DNA of 64,000 bases from Morinoia aosen (GCA_030386875.1 CM059563.1:46282102-46346101), one strand, 5' to 3'. Positions 1-10,365 are shown, numbered from the stretch's first letter. The notes: generated by a model from the sequence alone, not told the origin. Made by a program: numbers and translations.

Positions 1-226
1 TGTAAAACCCTTAAATACTTGAGATTCCAGTAACGCTATATCCTGGTTTCTTCAAAAAACGATCCACGTATAAAATAATTTGATTCCGTATAAAAGCTAT
101 TGTGGTCATTGCTGAACTATTTTCGAAATTCAGCAATTTCCACATTCTCAAGACACTGTTATTGCAATTCGACATCTATCAAAATTTCGAAACACCATCC
201 TACACTTGGGATTTGCCAAACGGCAG
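1..226 (+). other. presumed intron upstream of the first lyase exon
   Basis: This is AT-rich sequence with small open frames that do not match the lyase. Upstream exons of the gene should lie left of the window. I see no other feature here. Confidence 0.5.
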
Positions 227-361
227 GGCGACGGGTGGGTGTCCATCATCGTCAACGGACGAGAGTTCGGTTCGGTTGGCCGCGAGGTGTTCCAGACGTA
301 CGACTGGTGGCGCGTGCCAGGCGTCACCAGCCCTTGCTGCGAACTCGGTCTCCCGGCACAG
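227..361 (+). CDS. PL8 lyase exon (central domain, first exon seen)
   Basis: This exon encodes 45 residues and begins with GDGW. It contains FQTYDWWRVPGVTS, which corresponds to the WEWDKIPGITS region of bacterial PL8 lyases, just after the catalytic Glu region that should lie in the preceding exon. The donor is CAG|GTTAGT at 361/362. The acceptor is taken as CGGCAG at 226, because the GDG turn starts there and the exon is then exactly 45 codons, phase 0. The tract upstream is only weakly pyrimidine-rich, so the 5' edge could lie a little further left. Confidence 0.8.
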
Positions 362-3300
362 GTTAGTGGCTCCCTTTAAAGAAGCCGTACGTTTTGGTCA
401 CAATCATTTCATCTACTCGATTTTCTATGTTAAACATTCAGTTGATTTTAGAACAGTGAAATTCAATTTACTTACAGTTTTTTGCACTTTGTATATTTTT
501 AAAAGTGAAATCATCTGTTTAATTCTCAACGCTCTGTCTGTATATTTTAGAACATCATAATATCTTTTGTTCTCAATGATTCACTTTCTACCATTTAAAA
601 CGCAACAATCATTTCCATTTCGTATCTTTTGTTCTCAGTTTATTTTAGAATACAATAATATCTCGTTTCACGGCTTCACTTTCAGCAAATTTTAAACCGC
701 GATAATAACATTTCTTCTCGGTCCCTTATTTTAGTTGAATCTGGAACAGGTTAATAATATCTACTTTCACAAAAGGCGATTCAAATTTACATGAATATCA
801 GTGAACTTTGAATTACTGCTATAAATCATCAAAAACCTCGAAAAGGTGTCATGCAAAATTTCAAAGCTAGAAGATTTACGTATTCACTTGAGTTTTTTAA
901 TAATCTCTTGCATTACCTTCAAATTTTCAAGCTTTCTTCAACAAATTCGGTTATTGGAATTTTTTGTTTTCATTTTTCTTCTGTGTTCTTTCTCTTCAAC
1001 CTCCACAGCAAATGCTACAAGCTCATTTATTTTGAATTTTTTCAGGTTTCTTTCAACGTTAGATGGGCCGACCACTTCACGAACGCTGCCAGGTTCGTGG
1101 GAGGTGCCACAGACGGTACGGTGGGCACCGCAGCCATGTTACTCAACAGGTCCACCACGTCCTTAACTGCCAAGAAATCATGGCATTTCTTCAGCGACTG
1201 CGTCGTGGCTCTCGGGTCAGACATATCGTCCTCTGAGCGCAACGAGGCAAACCTTCCTGGCGAAGTTGCGACGACGCTCAATCAGGTATTCGGTTTTGGT
1301 GTCCTGGAAAAAATCGTGGTGTTTTCAAGTATCAAAGTTTGTATAGGTTGAGAAAGTTCATTGTGGTCTCTGTCCTTTTAGGGGATAAAGGGTTGATAAT
1401 AAGTTTAGGATAGTTAGGTTGGTCTCTCCTATGCTATGGCTACTGGTGACCACAGGAGGGTATGTTACCTCAGCTATAAGGGGGCATAGGCCTTCGGCAC
1501 TTCAATTTTCGTGACTACTTTGCTTCAACCCGTTTTCATAATTTGCTTGCTATCTCCTCTTTTATTTTATCTTATTTCTTCCAATTTTATTTTTTCTATG
1601 CTCGGGGTGTCTTGTATAAGGAAATACCTTGTGCTTAGATTCCCCGTTTTCTACAACCCATACTAAATCGTCCTTTCTCTTTTGTCTCGAAGGACCCCCT
1701 TTGCCGTGGCTAAGGAGTCTTAAACTAATGAATATAAAATAATTTGTAGGTTTTTATTTGGAAATGTTCAGAAACGAAAAAATCAAATAGCTAAACAAAG
1801 AGTGTGTTCTGTATGGGTCAAAAATATTTCACACTGATTCCTGCACTGAAGAGTACAGAAATAATAAAATAACTATTAACTGATGGAATAGCTCTTCGAT
1901 GCCTAAGTCTTCCACGCTTGCCCTAGAATGTACGGCACTCGAAGTGGAAAAACGCTTCTTATTGGAAATTGGAAATATTCTCCTTAATTCGATACCTTAT
2001 GAAGTTTATTTAACAAACATTTTTTGTATAATTTGTGTTGGTATTGCCGTCTTTACACATTACGAAATTAGCCAAGACCATTTTGTCTGAAAATTTACTT
2101 TAAAAACGATTCATTTTTTACAGAATCGAAAGAAATAATAATTATTCTAATAGAAAAGAACCAAAATTTAGCATAAATGGTTGAAAGTTTTGTTGTAAAC
2201 TTCATGATCTCAACAAAATAATTATCTTAATGATGGTTTGAACAGTCTCATAAAAACTAGTCATCGTGCTTAGCAGGCGATGCATGGAAGTAAGAACCAG
2301 ATATTTCATATTTTTTAATAGGCTCGTGCTAATTTTTTCATGCCTCCAGTGAAAATTTTTTTAATTTCATCCCTATTATGAAGAGAAACTCGCCTAACAG
2401 TTTCTGTGACAGTCTAACGGTGCATGTCGCGTTACCTTTACGCTTCATTCTTCAATGTGAAACTCGGTACGTTGCGGTTGTTGGTCCGTTGGATGTAAAC
2501 TACCGAATTTAATTTCATGGATGTTATTACCCAATTGAATTGGTAGTATGTCGGAAGAAAATTACCAAATTCACTTTTATGAATTCAATGCAGAGCTGAA
2601 TTGGTGGTGCGTTGAGTCCAAATTGCCGAGTCTATAGTAACAACAGAACTTGGCTATAAAACAGAGTTCAAGGTGCGTTGTACATAAATTATCAAATTTA
2701 GTTACAAATAAATTAGTCATCAAACAGCGCTTGTTGTGTATTAAGAGTAAGCTATCGAATCTGGTTAAAGATGAATCTAGTTGCAATATAGAGTTCGTGA
2801 TGTGCTGGGAGTAAATTAACGAATTTAATTACAGTTTTCTCTTGCTTCTTTGCGGTCCGACTATCGTGGATTCACGACTTCACGTGCTTCTAAAATATTT
2901 ATATGGAAAGTATTTCGCGGAGCTTCTGGAAAATTCAAGAAAGGTCGCGAAATGTGAAAAGCCAAGAATTTTTCATTAAATTTATTGAAATATTAATGAT
3001 AAAATTATTCCGTAGTCTAAAAACAATAGAACAAGCGTAAAAAAAGGAAAAAAATATTTTCAGCAGTATGGGTAATAACACTGACGCTAACCATTTAATT
3101 TCGAAATACTTCCTTTCCTATGAGAGGTACATAGAACGAAGGGTCTGGTTAAGCTAAGCATTAGTGAAGCTCACTTAATGTTCATAAGTTAAGTTAAGCA
3201 TTATAAGTTCTTTATTAATGTGTCATCATTGAACTTAATACTGTCAGCATTATGTTGAAAGTTAAGCGTAGCCTTGAGCAGCAGCATTAAGGAGTATCAA

Positions 3301-6300
3301 TAAACTTGCCGCAATAAGGTTAAGAGTTAAACATTGAGATAGACCATTAAGCAGCAACGTAACTCTAGCCTAACACTTTTGTTTTATGCTTAAAATTAAG
3401 CTTAGCATTTAGCATTAGGCGAAATCATTAAGCATTAAGGAGCAACATTAACCATAAAACGTCCCGCATTATACTTGATGCTGAACATTCAGTGAATGAA
3501 CAGGCCGTTGTGATGCTGTGGTGCACAGGTGCTGTCATCGGGTGCCATCACGGTGGGGCTGCAGGACGGGAGGCTAGTGAGCCCCCCGGCCTCACCAGGC
3601 ACCCACTCGTGGGACGCGTGCTGGCTGCACCACGACTCCCTCGCCTACGTCCTGCTGCCGAGCCCTGGCCGGTCACAGCTCCAGAACATCCATGTCAGCA
3701 ACGAGTCTCGAACCGCTCAGAGTGGGGTACAGCTCCCGATATTTACGTGAGTCCACTCTCATTGTAAATTATGAGTAATAATCTGTAGGTGCTGCGTATT
3801 TTCCATTTTGATTAGAAACAATGAGTAATAATCTGTGAGTGCTGCGTACTTTTCCATTTGGATTAAAAATTATGAGTAATAATCTGAGTGCAACGTAATT
3901 TTCCATTTTGATTAGAAACAATGAGTAATAATTCATGAGTGCTACTTTTCCATTCTAGTTGGAAATAGTGAGTTAAGCGTAATGAGTTGTAGTTGTTCAC
4001 GAGTTGTATTTTTCCATTATGATTAGAAATAATGAGTAATAATCCGGGAGTATGACTTTTCCATTCAGATTGGAAATAATAAGTAAAAAGGTTGCGAAAT
4101 TTTAATTAGAAATGCATATCTTGAGAGCACCTTCTGATGAGAAGCGACGAAATATAATCCGAAAAGTTTACGAGCATGAATTTTAAATTCGGATCAAATC
4201 TCTGAAGGCTCTATGCTTTATTGGTTCTGCAATTTTTTTCGGTCAAGTTTTGGTGAAGTTGGTGGTGCTAGCTTTGAAATCGTGAATTCTCCCTCTATCG
4301 GCCCCTGAAAATCATTTCACTCTTGTTGGTTGTTGGTAACGATTTTCCTCCTAGTAGATAGCTTTTGATCATATTTTCTGTACCTCGAGGAGGTCTGATA
4401 TTTAAATTTCAGGCACAAAGTGCGTAAGTTCTCCTTGGTGCTAATAACTGTAAATGTCATGACAATATATTCAGCAATAGAGTTACGAATATCTTCTCAA
4501 ATGAAAAAATGATCAAGTTGAGCAACGACGAATAATCAAAAGTTTAAGTAAAAATAAATAGGGCTAACGGATTCAAACATAGGCCATTCGCACCCACATA
4601 TTTGATCTCGATTTTTCAGCATGTTAAAGTAGCATGAAAATTTCTCATCGTGAACTTCAAAATATGATCGAAATAATCCAGTATGTGATTTATACATGCG
4701 TTGAGGTAAGCTTGGCAACTATAAATAAAAATTTTACTATAGACAGGAAATAAATCTTCCATAAACAGTTCATTTGTGAGATGTTTGTTGTAAATGAGCA
4801 ATGATGGGCTGACCACGATTGTCTTTATATATATGCATATGTACATTTGTATTGAATTCCCTTGACATTTAAATTACATTATGCTTACAATATATGCAAG
4901 AAGATTCACTATACGAGGTGGTACCCCGAAACAAGCAGCGATTGTGTAAAGCGTAATATACCACATAGATTCATAACACTTTAATTCATTACACACAAAG
5001 GGGATGTTTGGCGTAATGTACCCGACAGATTCATATCACATTTTAATTCATTATACATGAATGTGATGTTTGGCGTAATGTACCCTACAGATTCATAATA
5101 CATTTTAATTCACCATACATGAATGTGATGTTTGGCGTAAGGTACCCTACAGATTCATATCACATTTTAATTCATTATACATGAATGTGATGTTTGGCGT
5201 AATGTACCCTACAGATTCATAATACATTTTAATTCACCATACATGAATGTGATGTTTGGCGTAATGTACCCGACAGATTCATATCACATTTTAATTCATT
5301 ATACATGAATGTGATGTTTGGCGTAATGTACCCTACAGATTCATAATACATTTTAATTCACCATACATGAATGTGATGTTTGGCGTAAGGTATCCTACAG
5401 ATTCATAACACATTTTAATTCACTATACATGAATGTGATGTTTGGCGTAATGTACCCTACAGATTCATATCACATTTTAATTCATTATACATGAATGTGA
5501 TGTTTGGCGTAATGTACCCTACAGATTCATAATACATTTTAATTCACCATACATGAATGTGATGTTTGGCGTAAGGTACCCTACAGATTCATAACACATT
5601 TTAATTCACTATACATGAATGGGTTGTTTGGTGTGATATACCCTACAGATTTACAACACTTCATTTCACATGAATGAGATGAATGAATAAAATGTACAAT
5701 GATTATCCCTCCAGGAGTTGGGTGTCTCACGGTGGGCAGCCCACTGATGCCCACTACTCGTACGCCTACCTGCCTACCGCGTCCGCTGGTGTGGCAGCCC
5801 ACTTCGCTGCAGTGCCCACCGTCAGTGTGCTCAGCAACGACCGTGGGGCGCATGTTGTGTGTGGCCGTGAAGACAAGGTGAGACGATGCTTTAAGTATCT
5901 TTAACCAAGATTTAGCTTGGTTTGAACAAACTTTGTGCGCTCAAATGATGTTTAGGTGGGCTCAACCAATGTTTATGTCTGCCAAACTAATATTTATGTC
6001 TGCCTAAGCAATATTTAATCAGGAACCTTTTGATCGGTATTTTGCGAATTTACTGTCATTTACTCGTTTTTTAAATGAAAAATTGCTAAAATTAACTGTA
6101 AAAAAAAATTTAAGCGATATCATCATTTATCAATTAACAGTAGTTAATCACGCTCGTTCATTCGGACTTACGCCTACATATTTTCGTTTATTCAAATCTG
6201 CAGATTTGCTGAAAAAAGGTATCTCCCGAATTTAGCTAGCTAAAAATTGATAAAATTATATTATTTCACATCCAAGAGTTTGTGTTCAATTTCTTTTTCT

Positions 6301-9300
6301 TGAGTTTATCTTAAGCTTCCACGTGAAATTCTGAGGGTCCAATCCATTGCTCTGAAATGCTTTCAGAGATAATTGCAGTATGATAAACATTTGGCTTGAA
6401 ACGCCTTAAAACAACTCAATAACGTTTGTACGTCACGTCGAGAGCTTTTGTATTCTTCTCCGATCATTTGGGCTCGAGTTCTAGCACAGCATGACAGCAA
6501 GAATTTTTCCACATGTGGAGACGCTATCCTAGAATGAGAATGAGGGTGACTGTTTTAAAATTTTTGCACTAATTTCTACATAAACCCGATTGCTCCACAT
6601 TAAATAGATTAACCAGGTATAAAGATTATCTTTACCAGCGGTTAAAACGTAGGTTCTAGAGCAGAAGTTTTAGTCATGACTGTCCGAGAGATGTGTCGAC
6701 CATCAAACTCAGGAGAGGGCTAGTAAAGATGAGTCCTGCGGCACTGGAGTCCTCCAGAATAATGGGCGTGAAAAATGCTGGTGTCCTGTGGATGCGCTTT
6801 TAGGGGAATAAAATTGTGAATGAAGTAAACTTGAGTGGAATTTCGAATCAGGCTTCAATAGATTAGTGTTGTTTAAAATTACATTTATGCTGGAGTCGTT
6901 AGTTGTCAACGTGCGCGAAACTTGCTCTTCTGTGGGTGTATTTGAAAGTGACACAGTAACATTGCTTGTAAGCTTATACCTCGTTCCTTGGCTTCTGTTG
7001 GTTAAGTATTGCCGCGTTAAGAAAGCCGTTCTTTTTTGACTCATATATTCCTGGAGATAAAAAGTGCTCACCGCACAATTCCAGCACGAATACACGTGCT
7101 TCATAAAATTAAATGAGACTGTACAGGGGCCTAATATTTAAATAATTCGAGATTTCATGACAGCAATTTTCTAATGTGAGACGCTGTCAAATGCATTGCT
7201 ACCACGGAACAAATTGCTTGGATTTCTGACTGAACTCTTAAAAATTTAAGCAGCTCCAAAACGGCGACTAATGTTGTGGTTTGCGTACCACTACAACTGG
7301 TACATTCAATACTTGAATGTTTTATAATTATCATTACTAGATTAAAACCGCTTTGTAATTTTACCATTTTCGACTAATATTGTTGGCCGTGGAACCTGGA
7401 AGCGTCTTTCCTGGTCGTTCTTCATTCAGTTTCGGTTTTAGAATTCGATCGTTTTTTAGTATATGATACCATAAATCTAGAAATTGTGGACATTTATTTG
7501 TTAAGGTCAATTTCCAAGAAAAAAACAGTGATGTTCTGTTCAAAATAATTTTTTAATTAAACGAACCCGAGCTTGCGAGTGTTTGTGATGATTTATCGCT
7601 ATTTTCTGAGACTTACAGGGTACAAAAGGCTTCAATTTCCCCGAACATTCAATTCCTAACTTCTGCATCACCTGCTTCATGCAGAAGTCGAATAGGCTCA
7701 AGAACGACATGGAAACTGTCTCGTTATTGATGATTAATGTGAGACATTTATAGGCCGCTCGAGTGATTTTCATTCGATGATATCCTCGTCGAACTTCTTG
7801 ATATTGAAATTAAATGTCTCGACAGCCCTGACTTTTAAAAATAACTCATTTAATGTTGAGGCAGATTATTTGAAGTGTGATAATTTGAACCAATGACAGA
7901 AAATTTTGTCGAACATTCTATAGCATTTACATGAACGAAATACACTCTGATCTTAGAAATATATTTAACTTGGAAAATACTGACAAATAAACTATTTGAT
8001 ATTCATGGTGTGAGGAAATGGACGATTAACTTGTAAATAAAGATAAAAATTTAGGTTGATCAAAACCCTCAAAGCTGACTCATTTTCCATAATATACTCC
8101 TGCGTGCAGGTGGTGAGTGTTGTGCTGTGGACACCCGGACACATCGACATCTCCAAGTGCCTGCCCTCCTCGCTGCTGCCCTTGCTGCACGACTGGAACG
8201 ACGTCGGAGCAAGAACCTATTCGGGCGGAACTTCGCTCAAGCCACTCGAAGAAGAAACGAATACCGATGATGACGAGCGCAAGCCATTCAGGTATCTCCC
8301 CAAATTCAAGAACGATCGTGCCAGCAATGATATTGAAGAGGATGTAGCAGAAGAGAATTTTAATTCAAACGTTGATGATATGGGAATTTCAAGTCATTAT
8401 CGGCTCACTATTGGATCAGACAAAGGAGTTATTTTGATTATCAAGCCTCTGATTGATCATATAGGTGATCCAAATCAAGTGCGAATAGTGCCACTTACCG
8501 ACGAGCGCACAAGCCCGTCTGTGCTTGCAAACAACGAAGCAGGGAGCGACACGCATGCCTATCACCATTACTACTCGTCCTCTTCACTTGGCATCCCAGA
8601 GGAGCCCGACCAACACCCTCCGACGTTGCTTTCCTTGTACAGAACGCTCCTTCCCAGCAGCCGACAAGACGGGCGAATGAAACGACACGCTGTTCACGAT
8701 ACCGACTTAAATCCATCTTTTCAATCGATGAATATTGAAGTCGATCATAAGCATTCGATACCTGTAAGACTCCTGGAAAATACGATGAGTACTGTGCCTG
8801 GAAAAATTTATCAGAAGCCTGTTAGAACTGATACTTCACTCGATTCCTCACAATTTTCTACATCACCACGTGCAGGTTATCTTGAAGTCTTAGCACGTAA
8901 CATTCCTGTTTCGAATTACAATGCTTCTGCTTCTGAACGTGAGCGCTATGTTGAAGCCCACTCAAATGAACTGCAATTTGGTGAACATCTTTTAAATGTT
9001 GACATTCAGTTACCTGTAACAAATTTTCAAAATTTTACTTTGGATGCATTACAGAATCACATACAAGAAGTGATACAAACTGTCATTACTGAAACCGAAA
9101 ATGAATATAGAAACCTAAATTCAGTGGTAGCGGACGATTTATCTGTACATAGTCCAATTGAGTTGCCTCAATCTGTTGATAGTGAAAGGTTGAGAAATTA
9201 CCCTAAAGTCGCCCATCACAGTTTTGAAAATGTCGATGATAAAGAGTCAAGCCAACAGTTGTCAACACCGTCATCTATGACATCCGCTCGCTCAATGTTC

Positions 9301-10365
9301 GTGAATGATATTCCTATTCCTGGAGTATTTCAAATCTTAAGTGCTCAAGCACCAATCGAATCCATTTCTTTCGTTCCTGTTGAAGATCAAGAAAACGAAT
9401 ATCTAACCCCGTTACATTTGAACGAGAAGGGCACGCAATACATGTACGATGCAGAACAATACGACCATCTCTCCGCGCAAAACACAATTCCAAGAGTTAA
9501 TCTATCGAGCCCAGACAACACCGGCCAAGAGTTCACCGATCTTAGCTCGAAGGAAAGAGAACTGGACGGCCCGGCGGTTCAAGAACAAGGAAGAGGCGAT
9601 TTCCCGATAGCTAATGACACCATTACCTGGCTTGCTGGCCAGCGCTGGGAGGAGAGCCGCCTCAAAAATACACCTCTGGCCTCACGCGCAAGGAAGCTTG
9701 GTCATCTTATGTCGAATGATGAGCTTAATTTGGCGAATGAGCACTTCATTAGGCATAATGATACTGAGCAGGCAAGATCTACAGATGACAGTGTCAATTC
9801 ATATGAAGACATAGGTAGTGAAGTATCAGGAAATTATTTTGACTTATATCAACTTTCAGAGCTTAAAGAATCGTCTCTTCAAAGAAACCACAGCGACAAA
9901 CTCGAAAAAATCTCAATTCGCTCAAGGCAAGACTTAAACTTTGAAGAAATGCCATTGTTAAACGAAAAAAATGTTAATTTCTCTAGTCATGTCCGGAGAG
10001 AGGCAAAAAAATTATGTTTCAATATCAGCGTTGCTGATCCAAACCAAATAGCTTATAGCGTTACTATAACGTTGAGATTAACAAGGCGAATTACAACTCA
10101 AATTAATATTCGACTATCAGAAAAAACGATCAGCTCTGGGTCGAGCTTTCACTACTTCACTCAAAGCCAAAGCGGCGTAAATATACCGCGCAATCGAGAG
10201 TCAAGCTATGCTCCTTTTACTTACGAAAGTTCATTGGCAGATGGTCTTGATGAAAGCATTCCTCCAAAATCTGAGGATAATGAAGTCAGAACAGTTACGA
10301 CATCCATTGATTTACCTGGTGAACCTCATAGAGGGTCGTCAGTCCATCAAGTGCTCTGTTTGTGA
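227..10365 (+). CDS. PL8-family glycosaminoglycan lyase, 3' part of a multi-exon gene
   Basis: Five exons join in phase: 227-361, 1046-1285, 3529-3746, 5715-5877 and 8110-10365. PL8 enzymes cleave hyaluronan or chondroitin sulfates by beta-elimination and are normally secreted. In the joined product I see the family landmarks in order: a DG turn followed by DWWRVPGVTS, GGATDGTVG, LTAKKSWHFF with VALGSDISS and TTLNQ, WLHHDSLAYVLL, SHGGQPTDAHYSYAYLP, and a final SVADPNQ strand. From memory they align with bacterial chondroitin AC lyase (KAWFFFDKEIVCLGAGI, TTTLNQ, WLLHDAIGYYF, INHGARPENAQYAYIVLPG, AADPLQ). The N-terminal alpha-toroid and the catalytic His, Tyr, Arg and Glu lie left of the window, so activity cannot be judged here. 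The last exon carries a large insertion. No other gene is interleaved. Substrate preference is not deducible. Confidence 0.87.
362..1045 (+). other. lyase intron
   Basis: AT-rich intron with donor GTTAGT and a strong T-rich tract before the acceptor at 1045. I see no repeat array or internal gene. Confidence 0.8.
1046..1285 (+). CDS. PL8 lyase exon (beta-sandwich core)
   Basis: This is an 80-codon, phase 0/0 exon with acceptor TTTTTTCAG at 1045 and donor CAG|GTATTC at 1285. It encodes the most diagnostic part of the family: AGG/GGATDGTVGTAAMLL, then LTAKKSWHFFSDCVVALGSDISS and a terminal TTLNQ. In bacterial chondroitin AC lyase the same order reads GGVSDGVYG, KKAWFFFDKEIVCLGAGI, TTTLNQ. Its high GC content at third codon positions stands out from the AT-rich introns on both sides. 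Confidence 0.93.
1404..1745 (+). repeat. dispersed repeat family, copy 1
   Basis: This copy shares with the copies at 10.8-13.7 and 48.1 kb the words TTGTGCTTAGATTCCCCG, CCATACTAAATCGTCC, and GCCGTGGCTAAGGAGTCTTAAACTAA, the last run cited here only in part as GGCTAAGGAGTCTTAAAC. It ends in an AAT-rich tail. No coding capacity is seen. The tail suggests a SINE or the 3' end of a LINE. Confidence 0.65.
2470..2830. repeat. ancient degenerate repeat of about 60 bp
   Basis: Phrases such as GAATTGGTGGTGCGTTGAG and AAATTACCAAATTCA recur with heavy divergence about every 60 bp for some six units. It looks like an old minisatellite no longer being homogenised. Confidence 0.4.
3150..3470. repeat. degenerate TTAAGCATTA-type simple repeat
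   Basis: The words AAGCATTA, TTAAGTTAAG and AGCATTAAGGAGCA recur irregularly. No fixed period is clear. It lies in the lyase intron just before exon 3529-3746. Confidence 0.45.
3529..3746 (+). CDS. PL8 lyase exon (beta-sandwich, HHD strand)
   Basis: The exon opens in phase 0 after GTGCACAG and ends after two bases of a codon (AC|GTGAGT), giving 72 codons plus two bases. WLHHDSLAYVLLPSPG matches the conserved WLLHDAIGYYFPEG strand of PL8 enzymes, and LQNIHVSNES matches the following strand and turn. The preceding TTLNQ continues directly into VLSSGAITVG, as in TTTLNQSWL of the bacterial enzyme, which supports the exon junction. Confidence 0.9.
3765..4090. repeat. about 50-bp minisatellite, degenerate
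   Basis: Units start ATGAGTAATAATCTG and end TTTTCCATTTTGATTAGAAA. Five to six copies of 47-60 bp lie directly downstream of an exon donor. Divergence increases to the right. Confidence 0.75.
4943..5660. repeat. 62-bp minisatellite, about 12 copies
   Basis: Each unit contains GTGATGTTTGGCGTAATGT, ACAGATTCATA and TTTTAATTCA. The period is 62 bp. Variants (ATATCAC...CATTATAC, AATAC...CACCATAC, AACAC...CACTATAC) follow one another in an ordered pattern, which indicates dimeric or trimeric higher-order copying. The array ends about 50 bp before the 5714 splice acceptor. Confidence 0.9.
5715..5877 (+). CDS. PL8 lyase exon (end of central domain)
   Basis: The acceptor CCCTCCAG at 5714 and donor AAG|GTGAGA at 5877 bound one base plus 54 codons, which completes the split codon from the previous exon. 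The peptide includes SHGGQPTDAHYSYAYLP, the family signature seen as INHGARPENAQYAYIVLPG in bacterial PL8 enzymes, followed by VPTVSVLSNDRGAHVV, equivalent to APKVLANTNQLQAV. Third positions are GC-rich. A 62-bp minisatellite ends about 50 bp before the acceptor. Confidence 0.93.
5878..8109 (+). other. lyase intron without recognisable elements
   Basis: The donor is GTGAGA and the acceptor TGCGTGCAG. I see no array or transposon. Several minus-strand open frames occur between 6709 and 7773, the longest 131 codons, but they resemble nothing I know and are treated as chance. Confidence 0.7.
8110..10365 (+). CDS. PL8 lyase last exon: C-terminal beta domain with very large insertion
   Basis: The exon has 751 codons plus a TGA stop and starts after CTGCGTGCAG. 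The first residues, VVSVVLWTPGHIDIS, and a strand SDKGVILIIKPL (about 8413-8450) match the start of the PL8 C-terminal domain (MVQAIFYTAGKL, TDKPCAVLIKHI). The end, LCFNISVADPNQ (about 10012-10047) through SIDLPGEPHRGSS, matches VIWAADPLQ and the final strands. About 515 residues lie between these strands, and another 80 or so between the first two. Codon third positions change from GC-rich to AT-rich near 8225. The stop gives a natural family C-terminus. The frame is open for 2.3 kb with no break. Confidence 0.85.
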   Translation: MVSVVLWTPGHIDISKCLPSSLLPLLHDWNDVGARTYSGGTSLKPLEEETNTDDDERKPFRYLPKFKNDRASNDIEEDVAEENFNSNVDDMGISSHYRLTIGSDKGVILIIKPLIDHIGDPNQVRIVPLTDERTSPSVLANNEAGSDTHAYHHYYSSSSLGIPEEPDQHPPTLLSLYRTLLPSSRQDGRMKRHAVHDTDLNPSFQSMNIEVDHKHSIPVRLLENTMSTVPGKIYQKPVRTDTSLDSSQFSTSPRAGYLEVLARNIPVSNYNASASERERYVEAHSNELQFGEHLLNVDIQLPVTNFQNFTLDALQNHIQEVIQTVITETENEYRNLNSVVADDLSVHSPIELPQSVDSERLRNYPKVAHHSFENVDDKESSQQLSTPSSMTSARSMFVNDIPIPGVFQILSAQAPIESISFVPVEDQENEYLTPLHLNEKGTQYMYDAEQYDHLSAQNTIPRVNLSSPDNTGQEFTDLSSKERELDGPAVQEQGRGDFPIANDTITWLAGQRWEESRLKNTPLASRARKLGHLMSNDELNLANEHFIRHNDTEQARSTDDSVNSYEDIGSEVSGNYFDLYQLSELKESSLQRNHSDKLEKISIRSRQDLNFEEMPLLNEKNVNFSSHVRREAKKLCFNISVADPNQIAYSVTITLRLTRRITTQINIRLSEKTISSGSSFHYFTQSQSGVNIPRNRESSYAPFTYESSLADGLDESIPPKSEDNEVRTVTTSIDLPGEPHRGSSVHQVLCL
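8456..10005 (+). other. about 515-residue hydrophilic insertion inside the lyase C-terminal domain
   Basis: The segment begins just after the strand GVILIIKPL and ends just before LCFNISVADPNQ, where bacterial relatives have only a short turn. It is rich in Ser, Glu, Asp, Asn and Gln, has almost no Cys, and no membrane segment or known domain that I recognise. I see many N-glycosylation sequons (NAS, NFT, NLS, NDT, NHS, NFS), which suits a secreted protein. A furin-type RMKR lies at 8674-8685, and a second basic pair (VRRE) lies at 9991-10002, close to the far end. It is probably intrinsically disordered. Function unknown. Confidence 0.7.

Larger units (their letters stand above)
1286..3528 (+). 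other. lyase intron with dispersed repeat and old degenerate repeats
   Basis: The intron holds a copy of the dispersed repeat at about 1404-1745, a very degenerate repeat of about 60 bp at 2470-2830 and a TTAAGCATTA-rich stretch at 3150-3470. The remainder is plain AT-rich DNA. Confidence 0.75.
3747..5714 (+). other. lyase intron with two minisatellites
   Basis: The donor is GTGAGT. The intron contains a 50-bp degenerate array at its 5' end and a 62-bp array at its 3' end. The middle (about 4090-4920) is AT-rich with nothing I recognise. Confidence 0.8.

Noticed and set aside
6709-7104. 131-codon minus-strand frame in a lyase intron
   Set aside because: No recognisable motif, antisense to an intron, and a length possible by chance in 64 kb.
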